The translations under genes were made by a program, and so were the position numbers. From assembly GCA_002305315.1 (NCBI GenBank), contig DBQQ01000031.1:45222-109221 (forward strand): a stretch of DNA of 64,000 bases, read 5' to 3'. The notes under the pieces are model-generated. The model was not told the origin of the DNA, made no database searches, and saw only the letters and a list, made by a program, of their open reading frames with translations. Positions 32,172 through 41,667 of the stretch are shown piece by piece. The stretch's first letter is position 1. Each line of letters begins with the position of its first letter. The stretch comes from Clostridiales bacterium UBA1390 (GTDB taxonomy: Bacteria; Bacillota; Clostridia; Lachnospirales; Bianqueaceae).

Positions 32172-32996
32172 TCAACGCATGGGAATCCTGATCCGTACTT
32201 CATAATAATCCTCTCGTTTTTCCTCTTCCATATCGACTACCATACCCGAAGTCTTCATCATATCCACTGCTTTTTTCACAGTATTCGTAAACAGGCGCAA
32301 ATCCTTAAAATAGCCTCTCATATTCGTCTTCCGTTCATTTCTTTTCCGAGTCTGCGGCAACGGAATTTCGCTTCCCCCCATCCCCTCTTCTACCAATCGT
32401 TCGCTCTGTGCCACATTGAGCCCATCGCTGACGATCTTACGCAAATATTGCCAGCGTTCCGGTTCCGAAATCCGAAGCAGCAGTCTGGCATGCCGTTCCG
32501 TCAAATGCTGTTCTATAAGAACCTGGCGAATCTCCGGTGACAGCTTCAGGAGTCTCAGTTTATTCGCCACAGCGGACTGACTCTTGCCTACAATCTTCGC
32601 GATCTCTTCTTGTGTAAGCCCATGATCTTCCATCAGATTTCGATATCCATCCGCCTCTTCAAAATAATTCAGATCCTGTCTCTGAATATTCTCCACCAAT
32701 GCGATCAATGCGCTTTCCTGATCATTCTGTTCAAAAACGATCGCAGGAATCGTTGCATATCCGGCCATTTTCGAAGCTCTGAGCCGCCGTTCTCCCGCGA
32801 TCAGCTCATAATAAGATCCCATTCTTCGAACGCTGATCGGTTGCATCACCCCATGCTGCTTAATCGAATCCGCCAGTTCCTGCATAGCCAGCGCATCAAA
32901 TACGCGGCGGGGCTGATAAGGATTGGGTAGGACCTGGTTGGCGTCAATGACTCTTACCTGCATCCTGCCATATGTCTTTTCATCAAATTGCTTCAT
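32172..32996 (-). CDS. noc: Noc-like ParB paralogue (nucleoid occlusion protein)
   Basis: 274 residues from ATG at 32996. It shares the ParB core with Spo0J (PNPYQPRRVFDALAMQELA, then AGERRLRASKMAGYATIP) and the helix-turn-helix LTQEEIAKIVGKSQSAVANK, but lacks the GLGKGLDALF segment that contacts ParA. Its position behind rsmG is the classical one for Noc, which inhibits division over the nucleoid in Bacillus. Some clostridial proteins in this place are only named by position, so the function is inferred. A 7-bp hairpin (33018-33036) lies in the 63-nt gap after rsmG. Confidence 0.82.
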   Translation of the reverse strand: MKQFDEKTYGRMQVRVIDANQVLPNPYQPRRVFDALAMQELADSIKQHGVMQPISVRRMGSYYELIAGERRLRASKMAGYATIPAIVFEQNDQESALIALVENIQRQDLNYFEEADGYRNLMEDHGLTQEEIAKIVGKSQSAVANKLRLLKLSPEIRQVLIEQHLTERHARLLLRISEPERWQYLRKIVSDGLNVAQSERLVEEGMGGSEIPLPQTRKRNERKTNMRGYFKDLRLFTNTVKKAVDMMKTSGMVVDMEEEKREDYYEVRIRIPMR

Positions 32997-33059
32997 TCTG
33001 CTCCCTCCTATCAATTCGGTTCTCTATGGGAGAACCTATGTAAGGGAGACGTCCTCCGA

Positions 33060-33794
33060 TTACAGAGGAGATTTCTTAATCTTAGCCTGTTTTCTGGGAT
33101 ACGTCGCCGGCGTGGGTTTCACCTTACGAATGCATCCGATCTGGTGTTCCCATCCCTCTTCTTGAAGCGACACTTTATACACGTTTTCCACCTCACAACC
33201 CAACAGACTTAAAGCTCTGGAAGAATCTTCCAGCTCTTGGGAAAGTCCGGGACCTTTATAAGCGAGAAATATACCGCCTTCTTTCAGCAAAGGTATGCAA
33301 TACTCCAACAGGATCGGAAGAGGCGCTACCGCTCTGGATACGACAGCATTCCATTTTCCCCTGTATGCCTCTTTCTGTCCCGCTTCCTCTGCGCGTTCAT
33401 GCTCGATCGAAATGGTGGATATCCCCAAATCTTGACAGACCGCCTGCAGAAAAGTCAATCGCTTCTGCAGCGCATCCATCAGAATCACGGGACGTTCCGG
33501 CTCCATAATCTTAAGAACCAGACCTGGAAATCCTGCGCCTGTTCCCACATCCCCCAAAAGACCATCTGGAAGAAAGTGTAATCCAGCCATGCTGTCCAGA
33601 AAATGCTTGCTCAGTATATCTCCCGGATCTGTCAGTGCCGTTAGATTCATCTTCTCGTTCCATTCCAAGAGGAGCTCCATATACCGATAGAGCTTCTCTC
33701 CCTGTTCTCTTGTGACCTCAATCTGTCCCTTTTTCCCCTGGATTTCAAGATTCTGCGCCTTCTTCTGCAATGTTTTGATCCATTCTTCTCTCAT
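33060..33794 (-). CDS. rsmG: 16S rRNA (guanine527-N7)-methyltransferase
   Basis: 244 residues. The SAM-binding signature [16 protein letters not shown] lies near residue 80, preceded by [20 protein letters not shown], both hallmarks of RsmG/GidB. The catalytic fold continues with [16 protein letters not shown]. The ATG overlaps the mnmG stop by 4 nt, so the two are translationally coupled. It methylates G527 in the 530 loop of 16S rRNA. The C-terminal Lys-rich tail ([12 protein letters not shown]) is slightly longer than usual. Confidence 0.97.
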   Translation of the reverse strand: MREEWIKTLQKKAQNLEIQGKKGQIEVTREQGEKLYRYMELLLEWNEKMNLTALTDPGDILSKHFLDSMAGLHFLPDGLLGDVGTGAGFPGLVLKIMEPERPVILMDALQKRLTFLQAVCQDLGISTISIEHERAEEAGQKEAYRGKWNAVVSRAVAPLPILLEYCIPLLKEGGIFLAYKGPGLSQELEDSSRALSLLGCEVENVYKVSLQEEGWEHQIGCIRKVKPTPATYPRKQAKIKKSPL

Positions 33795-35668
33795 GTTCTT
33801 TTCCTCTGTTTTAAATATACCAACAACACACTGATGTCTGCGGGGGATACCCCGGATATCCGCGAAGCCTGTCCAATGGAGGCAGGACGCAGTTGATTTA
33901 ACTTCTGCATCGCTTCGATTCGGAGACCATGAATCGCTGTATAATCCAAATCTTCCGGCAGCAGTCGATTTTCCATCTTCTGAAATTTCTCCGCCTGTTC
34001 CATCTGCTTTTCAATATAACCTTCGTATCGAATCTGGATCATCACCTGCTGGATCACAAGCGGATCCAACGCAGGCCTCCCCGGATCCACCGGAGCCAAG
34101 GCCTCATAGCTCACTTCCGGCCGCTTCAGGATTTCTGCCATGGGTACTCCCATCTTTAACGGCGCAGTTCCGCATGCGGTAAGAATCTCATTGACTTTCC
34201 GGCTTCCACCCAGCGTGATATTTCGTACTCGCTCTATTTCCTGCTGAATCGCGTTTTTCTTCTGTAAAAAAGCCTGATACCTGGATTCGGAGATAAGCCC
34301 TAAGCGATACCCCTTTTCTGTGAGCCGAAGATCCGCATTGTCCTGCCGAAGCAGCAGACGATATTCGGCACGGGAAGTCATCATTCTGTAGGGTTCATTC
34401 GTCCCTTTCGTCACCAGGTCATCAATCAGGACTCCAATGTAGGCCTCATCTCTTCGGAGAATAAAAGGTTCTTTTTTCTGAATCCACAGAGCCGCGTTGA
34501 TTCCCGCCATGATCCCCTGCGCCGCCGCTTCCTCATATCCGGAACTCCCGTTAAACTGACCGGCAGAATATAACCCTTTTATTTTCTTAATGTGCAGGCT
34601 CAGATCCAACTCCTGCGGATCGATGCAATCGTATTCGATGGCATATCCGGTTCGCATCACCTCCACATGCTCCATCCCGATCAGGGTTCTCAGCATGTCT
34701 CTCTGCACATCCTCCGGTAAAGAGGAGGACATACCCTGCACATAATATTCATGAGTATGTTCTCCTTCCGGCTCCAGGAAGATCTGATGCCGCTTCTTAT
34801 CCGCGAATCGTACTACCTTGTCCTCGATCGAGGGGCAATATCTAGGACCGATGCCATGAATCACACCGGAAAACAGGGGCGAACGATGCAGATTCCTTCG
34901 TATGATCTCATGCGTCTCTTCTGTCGTATACGTCAGATAACAGGACAGCTGCGGCCTTCTGATCTGTTCCGGTGTATTTTCAAAGGAAAAGGGAACTAGA
35001 TTCTCATCGCCCTTCTGCTCCTCCATTTTGGAAAAATCCACGGTACGGCCATCGACTCTAGCAGGGGTTCCGGTCTTAAATCGGCGCATGGACAACGAAA
35101 GTGATTCCAATTTTTGTGTTAAATGATCGGCGCCCGCCATACCATTCGGTCCGGAATGCTGTCTGTATTCGCCATGAATGCAATCGGCTCGAAGATAGGT
35201 TCCTGTACACAGAATCGCCGCCTGCGTCTGATAACAGGCCCCTGCCGCAGTCACAACACCCTTCACCTGTCCTTCTTCAACAATCAGGTCTACGATCTCC
35301 GCCTGACGAATCCGCAGATTGGGCGTACTTTCCAGCACCTCTTTCATCGCTTCTTTATACCGAAACTTATCCGCCTGCGCGCGCAGAGAATGCACGGCTG
35401 GTCCCTTAGCTGTATTCAACATCCGGGATTGAATATATGTGCGATCAATGTTTTTTCCCATCTCACCGCCCAGGGCATCAATCTCCCGTACCAGATGTCC
35501 CTTCGATGTCCCTCCGATGCTGGGATTACAGGGCATCATCGCGATACTATCCAGATTGATGGCAAACAGAATCGTCTTCATGCCCATACGAGCAGCCGCC
35601 AAAGCCGCCTCACACCCTGCATGTCCTCCGCCGATTACTGCCACATCTACGGCTTCTTCCTGATACAT
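33791..35668 (-). CDS. mnmG: tRNA uridine 5-carboxymethylaminomethyl modification enzyme, FAD subunit
   Basis: 625 residues from ATG at 35668, after GAGGAAGAGT. The FAD-binding Rossmann motif [19 protein letters not shown] is at the N-terminus, [20 protein letters not shown] near residue 45 is diagnostic of MnmG/GidA, and the C-terminal helical domain ([17 protein letters not shown]) binds MnmE. With MnmE it installs the cmnm5 group on wobble uridine 34. The upstream mnmE stop is 8 nt away and rsmG overlaps the end. Confidence 0.98.
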   Translation of the reverse strand: MYQEEAVDVAVIGGGHAGCEAALAAARMGMKTILFAINLDSIAMMPCNPSIGGTSKGHLVREIDALGGEMGKNIDRTYIQSRMLNTAKGPAVHSLRAQADKFRYKEAMKEVLESTPNLRIRQAEIVDLIVEEGQVKGVVTAAGACYQTQAAILCTGTYLRADCIHGEYRQHSGPNGMAGADHLTQKLESLSLSMRRFKTGTPARVDGRTVDFSKMEEQKGDENLVPFSFENTPEQIRRPQLSCYLTYTTEETHEIIRRNLHRSPLFSGVIHGIGPRYCPSIEDKVVRFADKKRHQIFLEPEGEHTHEYYVQGMSSSLPEDVQRDMLRTLIGMEHVEVMRTGYAIEYDCIDPQELDLSLHIKKIKGLYSAGQFNGSSGYEEAAAQGIMAGINAALWIQKKEPFILRRDEAYIGVLIDDLVTKGTNEPYRMMTSRAEYRLLLRQDNADLRLTEKGYRLGLISESRYQAFLQKKNAIQQEIERVRNITLGGSRKVNEILTACGTAPLKMGVPMAEILKRPEVSYEALAPVDPGRPALDPLVIQQVMIQIRYEGYIEKQMEQAEKFQKMENRLLPEDLDYTAIHGLRIEAMQKLNQLRPASIGQASRISGVSPADISVLLVYLKQRKRT

Positions 35669-35676
35669 ACTCTTCC

Positions 35677-37041
35677 TCACTTTCCTAGGCAAAATCTGGA
35701 AAAAATCTCATCGACCAGATCATCCCGTACACGATTTCCCGTCAATTCGCCCAGCTCATCATATGCATTCTGCAAATCCATACTGATCAAATCTGTTCCC
35801 AGCTCCTGCGCGTTCTGCGCATTCTGAATCGAACTAAGCGCCTGATATACCGCCTGCTGTTGTCTTGCATTAGCCAGATATACACCATCCGAAGGATCTA
35901 CCTTTCCTCCCCAAACCATCTGGCAGATACGTTCCTTCAGTTCGTCTATTCCTTCACCAGTCCGCGCTGAAATCATCACAGTCTGTTTCGTATCTCCAAA
36001 TGCTTCTTTCGGCGCACTTTGATCTAATTTCGTTCTCACAATGATGCAGGGTTTATCCTGTAATGCCTGCAGGATCTCCTGATCTTCCTTTGTCGCTTCC
36101 GCGGATCCCTCCAGAAGAAATAGCACCAGATCACTCTGTCTGGCAGCCTCAAGCGCCCTCTCGACGCCGATGGCTTCCACAGGATCCTGCGATTCCCGTA
36201 TACCGGCTGTATCTACCAGACGAAGAGGAATCCCGTCTAAGTTCATTCCTTCCTCCAGCGTATCTCTTGTGGTTCCGGGAATATCTGTCACAATGGCCCG
36301 ATTCTCTCCTAACAATGTATTGAGCAACGTAGATTTTCCCATATTGGGTCTGCCGACTAACGCGACTCGAATCCCTTCATTCAGCATTCTTCCGGTATCT
36401 GCTGTCCGATATAAATCGCTCAGTTCCTTCTGGAGGCTTTCCAGTTCTTTTTGTATATTCAACTGCTGGCTTTCTTCGATCTCATACTCCGGATAATCGA
36501 TCTCCACTTCTAGTAGAACGAGGATATCCAGGATTCGTTTTCGATATTCCTGTATTTTACTTCCCAGGCGGCCTTCCAGCCGCCTCGACGCTGCCTGCAG
36601 CGATCGGTTCGTCTGCGCGCTGATCATATCCATGATGGATTCTGCCTGCGACAAATCGATTCGACCATGTAAGAACGCTCTCTTCGTAAACTCTCCGGGT
36701 TCTGCCAAACGAACGCCCTGCGTCAGAATCGTCTGAAGCACTTTCCGCAGCAGATACATTCCGCCATGACACTGAAACTCCACCACATCTTCCCCAGTAA
36801 ACGTATGAGGCGCTTTCATGTAAAGAAGCAACCCCTCATCCAGGAGCTCTCCTGTCTTCGGATCTATGATCTTGCCATACCGCACACTATGACTCTCCTG
36901 CTCTTTTGTGGGCTGTTTTCCTAACGGGTGAAAAAGCGCCTCTGCTACTTCCATAGCCCTGTCCCCGGATACTCGAATGATCCCGATTCCACCAGTTCCT
37001 ATCGGCGTAGCGATTGCCGCGATTGTTTCTTCCCAACTCAT
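35677..37041 (-). CDS. mnmE: tRNA modification GTPase MnmE
   Basis: 454 residues. The N-terminal folate-binding domain starts [20 protein letters not shown], the GTPase domain has G1 [11 protein letters not shown] near residue 225, G2/G3 [10 protein letters not shown] and DTAGIRES, and the protein ends with the required CLGK motif (FCLGK). It partners MnmG in wobble uridine modification. It follows jag after a gap of 84 nt that holds a strong hairpin, so part of its transcription may depend on read-through. Confidence 0.98.
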   Translation of the reverse strand: MSWEETIAAIATPIGTGGIGIIRVSGDRAMEVAEALFHPLGKQPTKEQESHSVRYGKIIDPKTGELLDEGLLLYMKAPHTFTGEDVVEFQCHGGMYLLRKVLQTILTQGVRLAEPGEFTKRAFLHGRIDLSQAESIMDMISAQTNRSLQAASRRLEGRLGSKIQEYRKRILDILVLLEVEIDYPEYEIEESQQLNIQKELESLQKELSDLYRTADTGRMLNEGIRVALVGRPNMGKSTLLNTLLGENRAIVTDIPGTTRDTLEEGMNLDGIPLRLVDTAGIRESQDPVEAIGVERALEAARQSDLVLFLLEGSAEATKEDQEILQALQDKPCIIVRTKLDQSAPKEAFGDTKQTVMISARTGEGIDELKERICQMVWGGKVDPSDGVYLANARQQQAVYQALSSIQNAQNAQELGTDLISMDLQNAYDELGELTGNRVRDDLVDEIFSRFCLGK

Positions 37042-37067
37042 CTGTCATCCCTCCCCGGATTCAAAAC

Positions 37068-37099
37068 AGCCGGACAAATCCTCTTCGATTTGTCCGGCT
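37068..37099. terminator. Strong hairpin between jag and mnmE
   Basis: AGCCGGACAAAT and ATTTGTCCGGCT make a perfect 12-bp stem with an 8-nt loop. The plus strand runs into TTTTTC, the minus strand only into GTTTTG, so it is at best a partial terminator for the minus-strand operon. Confidence 0.6.
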
Positions 37100-37125
37100 T
37101 TTTCTTATGTAAAACATGCACCCTT

Positions 37126-38022
37126 TTACTTATGATGGTAATTTCCCTTCACTGGGCTAATCACCACTTTACGGAAGGGCTCTTCTCCTTCACTGTGTGT
37201 CTCCACTCCATTAAAGGACTGCAGAACGGAGTGGATAATCCTGCGCTCATAGGGATTCATCGGCTCCAGAGCCACACGACGATTGGTCTTGCGTACTTTC
37301 TTAGCCAGGTTAATCGCCAGTTTCTCCAGGGTCTGTTTTCTTTTTTCCCGATAATTTTCCGCATCCAACTTGATCTTCACATGGCCTTCTGTCTTCTTAT
37401 TCGCCACGAGCGCCGTCAGATACTGCAGAGAATCCAGCGTATTTCCTCGTTTTCCAATGATCACACCCAGACCCTCGCCCTGGATATCCAGTTTGAGCAC
37501 ATCCTCTTCTTCCATCGAACCATCAATCTTAGCCTCGATTCCCATTTCCTTCAGGACGGGCAGCAAGAATGCAATGGCTGCTTCTTCCGCCACTTTAGCG
37601 TCCTCGCTGTACGCAATAGGCTCTTTCGGCTCTTCTTTTTTTGCCATTTCCGCTTCCTTCGCGGCTCTGGCCTGTGCCAGACGATCTTCTACCAACGTAT
37701 CCATCACGTAAGTAGGCTCTTCTTTTTTCTTTTCAGGCGCCTTCTCCGGGGACACTTTCTTTACTTCCGGCTTCTTAGCAGCGCTTTCTGCCGGCTTTTC
37801 TTCTTTCTCGGGCTTATGGTCAGAAAACAGCTCCTCCTCTAAAGAAACGCCCTTGGCGGTTGCTCTGACGATGGCATCCTTAGCACCGAAGATCCCCAAT
37901 ACACCCTTGGAGCCTTCCTGTATGATTTCGATATCCACCTGCTCGCTGGGAAGTCCCAACTGAAGCAAAGCCGCTGTAATCGCATCATCTACGGTTTTAC
38001 CGCTTGTCTCAACGTATTTCAT
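37126..38022 (-). CDS. jag: RNA-binding protein Jag (KhpB)
   Basis: 298 residues. Jag-N (residues 1-50, MKYVETSGKTVDDAITAALL and the KGVLGIFGAKDA loop) is followed by a Lys/Glu-rich linker of about 100 residues (EEKPAESAAKKPEVKKVSPE), longer than in many relatives. Then come a KH domain with GVIIGKRGNTLDSLQYL near residue 205 and an R3H domain with PMNPYERRIIHSVLQ near residue 260. Family knowledge: KhpB works with KhpA on small RNAs and cell elongation. It sits 17 nt after yidC as in most Bacillota. Confidence 0.94.
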   Translation of the reverse strand: MKYVETSGKTVDDAITAALLQLGLPSEQVDIEIIQEGSKGVLGIFGAKDAIVRATAKGVSLEEELFSDHKPEKEEKPAESAAKKPEVKKVSPEKAPEKKKEEPTYVMDTLVEDRLAQARAAKEAEMAKKEEPKEPIAYSEDAKVAEEAAIAFLLPVLKEMGIEAKIDGSMEEEDVLKLDIQGEGLGVIIGKRGNTLDSLQYLTALVANKKTEGHVKIKLDAENYREKRKQTLEKLAINLAKKVRKTNRRVALEPMNPYERRIIHSVLQSFNGVETHSEGEEPFRKVVISPVKGNYHHK

Positions 38023-38039
38023 ATGTTCGCCCCTCTCTA

Positions 38040-39275
38040 TCAGGAATCTTCCTTACCGGATGGATTCTCCGGCTTTTCTGTATTTTCCTGTTCTTTTTTT
38101 ATTTCTTTATGACTTTCGATTCTTTTATTCGTCGCCGCCTTACGGTTCCCTGCCATACTGCTTCTGGCAATCACCGATTCCGCGGTACCAATTCGTTTTC
38201 CTGTCTTCTTATCGATGTTGGAACGCGCAATCTCCTTCAGACGCTTCTTCTCTTCCAGCTCCTTCTTTCTCTCCAGCGCCTGCTTATATTCTTCTTTATC
38301 GACGATCTTGTCCACAAGCAGCTGCTGCAGAATACTGAAGATATTTCCGGCAATCCAGTACAAACCGATACCCAAAGGCATGGTAATAACAAAGAATGCC
38401 GTCATCAGAGGAAAGATGATATTCATCGTCTTCATTGTCTGATTCATACTTTTCTTCGGATCACCGCCCGCCGCAACAGTCCGACGTTCATTCGCCTTTG
38501 TCATGATATAAGATTGGAGCCATGTGGTACCACCGGCAACAATCGGCCAGATAATCCCCGGAAAACTGAGACCTGCTGTCTCTGTCAGATTAAAACCAAT
38601 AAACGAGTTCAGTTCCTGTGTCAAATTGACAATATCCTGAAAAGCCTGGTCCGCTCCAAAGGAAGTCAGTTCAAAGAACTGATTCCAGTTCGTCATCGTA
38701 AAATGCGCCAGAAGATCCTTCACCGAATCAAAGGTATTGATATCAAAATTCTGCAGGCCCTGAATCACAGAAGAAAAATTATCCTGCAAAATAGACTGGT
38801 AATTCGACAACGCCATGACCTGGGTCGTCAAAGTATTAAAATATTCTCCATAACCGGTGATGTAGAACGCCAGATTCCGCAAAACCTCGTACAAAACGAA
38901 AATAATCGGCAGCTGAATCAACATGGGCAGACAGCCGCTGAAAGGACTCGTCTTATTTTCTTTGTAGAGATCGTTCATCTCCATCTGCATCATCCGGGTA
39001 GATTCCGGGTCTGTTTTATTCTTATATTTGTCCTGAATTCTCTGAATTTTCGGCTGCAAACGCTGCATCTTACGGGTGGAACGCTGCTGCTTGAGTGTAA
39101 GCGGAAACAGAATCGTACGCACGATAAACGTAAACAGAATAATCGTGATTCCAAGCGCATTGACCGTCGTCAGCGACACAATTCCATTGTAGATGATATC
39201 AATAACAAAACTAAACAGCCAAGCTAAGGGTTTCAGGATAAAATTATTTGTCTGTGCCAGAAAGACAAAATCCAA
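38040..39275 (-). CDS. yidC: Membrane protein insertase YidC/Oxa1
   Basis: 411 residues. The N-terminus has hydrophobic helices but no lipobox, unlike SpoIIIJ of Bacillus. The conserved core has ALGITIILFTFIVRTILFPL near residue 45, then MQRLQPKIQRIQDKYKN, then SGCLPMLIQLPIIFVLYEVL near residue 120. The C-terminal helices end in GIGLYWIAGNIFSILQQ, followed by a long basic tail (about 70 residues) that may contact ribosomes. It inserts membrane proteins, alone or with SecYEG. Its place between yidD and jag is canonical. Confidence 0.96.
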   Translation of the reverse strand: MDFVFLAQTNNFILKPLAWLFSFVIDIIYNGIVSLTTVNALGITIILFTFIVRTILFPLTLKQQRSTRKMQRLQPKIQRIQDKYKNKTDPESTRMMQMEMNDLYKENKTSPFSGCLPMLIQLPIIFVLYEVLRNLAFYITGYGEYFNTLTTQVMALSNYQSILQDNFSSVIQGLQNFDINTFDSVKDLLAHFTMTNWNQFFELTSFGADQAFQDIVNLTQELNSFIGFNLTETAGLSFPGIIWPIVAGGTTWLQSYIMTKANERRTVAAGGDPKKSMNQTMKTMNIIFPLMTAFFVITMPLGIGLYWIAGNIFSILQQLLVDKIVDKEEYKQALERKKELEEKKRLKEIARSNIDKKTGKRIGTAESVIARSSMAGNRKAATNKRIESHKEIKKEQENTEKPENPSGKEDS

Positions 39276-39308
39276 ATTGATAACTCCTCTCGATCAAAGA
39301 CTAGAAAA

Positions 39309-39521
39309 TTATGGCACTGGATCGTATCCGCCTTCATGAAAAGGATGGCATTTTAATACCCTTCTCACTGCGAGATATGCCCCTTTCTTCGCGCCATACT
39401 TCTCCACCGCCTCTGCCGCATAACAGGAACAGCTGGGGTAAAACCGACAGCACTGCCTCTTATAAGGGGAAATTGCCTGCTGATAGAAATGAATCGTTCC
39501 TAACAGCACTTTTTTCATCAT
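39309..39521 (-). CDS. yidD: Membrane protein insertion efficiency factor YidD
   Basis: A protein of about 70 residues. The motif [20 protein letters not shown] with its cysteines, and the ending [14 protein letters not shown], are diagnostic. The start is one of two adjacent ATG codons (39521 or 39518); 39521 is given. The rnpA stop overlaps the region just upstream, so the genes are coupled. Family knowledge: an amphipathic membrane-associated protein that aids YidC-dependent insertion. Confidence 0.94.
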   Translation of the reverse strand: MMKKVLLGTIHFYQQAISPYKRQCCRFYPSCSCYAAEAVEKYGAKKGAYLAVRRVLKCHPFHEGGYDPVP

Positions 39522-39522
39522 A

Positions 39523-39870
39523 TCATTCACCCATCCCATTTTCTGCCTTCAGAATGTGAAACTTTGCCGCCAGACCCAATAATGACCGCTCCATTTGCGT
39601 GCTCTTCTGGTCCTTCGAGGGTCCGCGGGCGATAATAACGATATCGTATCCTGTCTGAAACTGATGTGCATGCAGACGAAAGGCTTCTTTGATAATCCGT
39701 TTGAGGCGACTGCGAACCACACTGTTTCCGTTTCTTTTACTCACAGAGATACCCAGACGATTCTCTCTGGAACCATTCGGATACACAAACATGACCAAAT
39801 ATCGGTCCGCCTTCGACTTTCCATTGCCATACACAGTACGGAACTGAGGATTTTTTAAACTTTGGATCAT
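39523..39870 (-). CDS. rnpA: Ribonuclease P protein component
   Basis: 115 residues if started at ATG 39870 ([19 protein letters not shown]), the usual length; an in-frame TTG at 39903 would add 11 residues. The RNR signature lies in [20 protein letters not shown] near residue 60. It binds the RNA subunit of RNase P in tRNA 5' maturation. The AGGGAG site is 12-13 nt from the ATG, longer than usual. A stable hairpin at 39926-39945 separates it from rpmH. Confidence 0.95.
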   Translation of the reverse strand: MIQSLKNPQFRTVYGNGKSKADRYLVMFVYPNGSRENRLGISVSKRNGNSVVRSRLKRIIKEAFRLHAHQFQTGYDIVIIARGPSKDQKSTQMERSLLGLAAKFHILKAENGMGE

Positions 39871-39925
39871 AAACTGCCGTCTCTCCCTATCTGCAACTCC
39901 CAAATGTCCATAAGCATAAGGTCAG

Positions 39926-39945
39926 GCCGCCGGAAAACCGGCGGC
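39926..39945 (-). terminator. GC-rich hairpin between rpmH and rnpA
   Basis: GCCGCCGG and CCGGCGGC form a perfect 8-bp stem with an AAAA/TTTT loop. No T run follows, so it is more likely an attenuator or RNA-stability element that lets rpmH be expressed above rnpA. Confidence 0.55.
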
Positions 39946-39972
39946 TGACATCCATACTTACGAATCCCGCTC

Positions 39973-40107
39973 TTACGCGGACAGAACCTTACGGCCCTTG
40001 GCTCTTCTTCTGGACAGAACTTTGCGGCCGTTGGAAGTGGACATTCTCTTCATGAATCCATGCTCTCTCTTACGCTGCTTTGTCTTCGGATGATAAGTCG
40101 TTTTCAT
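39973..40107 (-). CDS. rpmH: Ribosomal protein bL34
   Basis: 44 residues, too short for most gene tracks. The translation begins [18 protein letters not shown], continues [20 protein letters not shown] and ends RKVLSA, the standard bL34 sequence. ATG at 40107 has AAGGAGG 11 nt upstream. It heads the rpmH-rnpA-yidD-yidC-jag block and has its own promoter. Confidence 0.98.
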   Translation of the reverse strand: MKTTYHPKTKQRKREHGFMKRMSTSNGRKVLSRRRAKGRKVLSA

Positions 40108-40215
40108 GGTGTAATACACCTCCTTCTAAATCGAAAATGGTCAGATTGCGGGTCAAAACAGGTTCCCGCAGGACGCCGGGATATTCCCAGCACAAAATTT
40201 TAGAGCACTATTCTG

Positions 40216-40244
40216 ATTATATGAAATCAGAGCGCTTTCGTCAA
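40216..40244 (-). promoter_or_regulatory. rpmH promoter
   Basis: On the minus strand TTGACG (40244-40239), 17-nt spacer, TATAAT (40221-40216), giving a leader of about 100 nt before rpmH. Confidence 0.8.
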
Positions 40245-40279
40245 GCATTTTTTTGGATTTTTGGGGATGTTTTGTATTT

Positions 40280-41374
40280 TTATGACTCTACTCTTCCTTC
40301 TGTCACTCGAAAAATCCTGGCCTGGTTCATTTTGCGTATACTATCCTCTACGCCCGTACACGTGATGATGGTCTGATGCTTTTCTATACTCTGCACCAGA
40401 TATTGTTGTCTATTCTCATCCAATTCGCTCATCACATCATCCAACAGAAGAATCGGAGACTGTCCTGTTTCTTCTCCCATCATCTCCATCTCCGCCAGCT
40501 TCATAGACAATGCCGCTGTCCTCTTCTGTCCCTGAGAACCATAGGTTCGCACATCCATCCCATTCATCTCGATGCCTATATCATCCCGATGCGGTCCTAC
40601 TGTCGTCGTGCCCATCCGCAGGTCTTGCTCTAAATGATCTCTGAGTTTCTTGAGAATCAGTTCCTCATCCTCCGACACATTCATCTCGTATCGAAACTCC
40701 ATTTTCTCTTGATGACCGGAAATCTGATCACAGATCGCAGGCGCCCACCAGGCCAGTCTATCTATAAAGGCCCTACGCCTTTTGATCAATCGGCAGGCAA
40801 AGGAAGCGAATTGTTCATCATAGACAGAAATCAGATCCTGAACCCCCTCCTGACGAGCGGAGTCCTTCAGCAGCTGGTTTCGCTGCCGTAAAAGAATGTG
40901 ATATTGCTGCAATGCATGTAGATAAACCTTATCTACTTGACAGATTTCCATATCCATGAATTTTCTGCGTTTTGCAGGACCTTCTTTGATGAGCGCCAAA
41001 TCCTCCGGAGAGAATAGTACGGTTTGTATACATCCAAAAAGGTCATTGATCTTCTGTACAGGAACCCGGTTTAATGCTGCAGATTTTGCTCCATTTCGCC
41101 TCAGATGCATTTCCACCGTATTCGTTCTTTCCCGTCCTCTGCCATCTCCATTGTATACAATCCGTATAAATGCATCAGACTCTCCGATTTGTATACACTC
41201 TCTATCATACGATGTTCGGTGGGATCGGCCTGTAGAACAGTATCCTATCGCTTCGAGCAGATTTGTTTTTCCCTGTGCATTCGCGCCCATCAGCACATTG
41301 ACGCCGGGTGTCAGATTCCATTCTAACTCTTTGTAATTTCTGAAATGACGCAATACAATCTGTTGAATTTTCAA
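40280..41374 (-). CDS. recF: DNA replication and repair protein RecF
   Basis: 364 residues if started at TTG 41374, which has GAGG 8 nt upstream; GTG 41383 would add three residues. The Walker A GANAQGKTNLLEAIGYCS is near residue 30, the ABC-type signature TYGSQGQKRTAALSMKLAE near residue 290 and the Walker B LLLDDVMSELD near residue 315. It loads RecA at gaps with RecO and RecR. It follows rlbA after 65 nt. Instead of gyrB, the rpmH block lies downstream. Confidence 0.96.
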   Translation of the reverse strand: MKIQQIVLRHFRNYKELEWNLTPGVNVLMGANAQGKTNLLEAIGYCSTGRSHRTSYDRECIQIGESDAFIRIVYNGDGRGRERTNTVEMHLRRNGAKSAALNRVPVQKINDLFGCIQTVLFSPEDLALIKEGPAKRRKFMDMEICQVDKVYLHALQQYHILLRQRNQLLKDSARQEGVQDLISVYDEQFASFACRLIKRRRAFIDRLAWWAPAICDQISGHQEKMEFRYEMNVSEDEELILKKLRDHLEQDLRMGTTTVGPHRDDIGIEMNGMDVRTYGSQGQKRTAALSMKLAEMEMMGEETGQSPILLLDDVMSELDENRQQYLVQSIEKHQTIITCTGVEDSIRKMNQARIFRVTEGRVES

Positions 41375-41439
41375 AACTTGCACCTCAAAAAATAAAGGCG
41401 CGTTACAAGACCGTACTCCGCAGCGCGCCCAAAGCCTTT

Positions 41440-41658
41440 TTATTTGTCAACACGCTGAATCAGCCACTCTTCTGCCATTACCGTGACGTGGTCCTGATCC
41501 CGCAGTTTTTTTCTCAGCTCATGCACAGGCACTCCGTTCAATAGAACTTTGCCCGTCTGAATCAACTGGTGCGCCTCGCCTCCACTTGAAGCAAGATCCT
41601 CTTTTTTCAGCCACTGATCCAGTTTGATATATTCTCCTGTAATTTCGCTCGTCTTCAT
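41440..41658 (-). CDS. rlbA: S4-domain RNA-binding protein RlbA (YaaA)
   Basis: 72 residues consisting of one S4 domain: YIKLDQWLKKEDLASSGGEA, then HQLIQTGKVLLNGVPV and HELRKKLRDQDHV. Size and place between dnaN and recF match YaaA/RlbA. Family knowledge: a small RNA-binding protein linked with ribosomes. It starts 9 nt after the dnaN stop, so the two are one transcript. Confidence 0.93.
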   Translation of the reverse strand: MKTSEITGEYIKLDQWLKKEDLASSGGEAHQLIQTGKVLLNGVPVHELRKKLRDQDHVTVMAEEWLIQRVDK

Positions 41659-41667
41659 GTTATCTCC

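Noticed and set aside
36928..37842. A 304-codon plus-strand open frame opposite mnmE and jag
   Set aside because: It spans two well-identified minus-strand genes and the hairpin between them; the translation is Phe/His-rich and unlike a protein.
38004..39227. A 407-codon plus-strand open frame opposite yidC
   Set aside because: The minus strand encodes an unmistakable YidC; the plus frame gives a His/Arg/Leu-rich sequence without domain or start signal.
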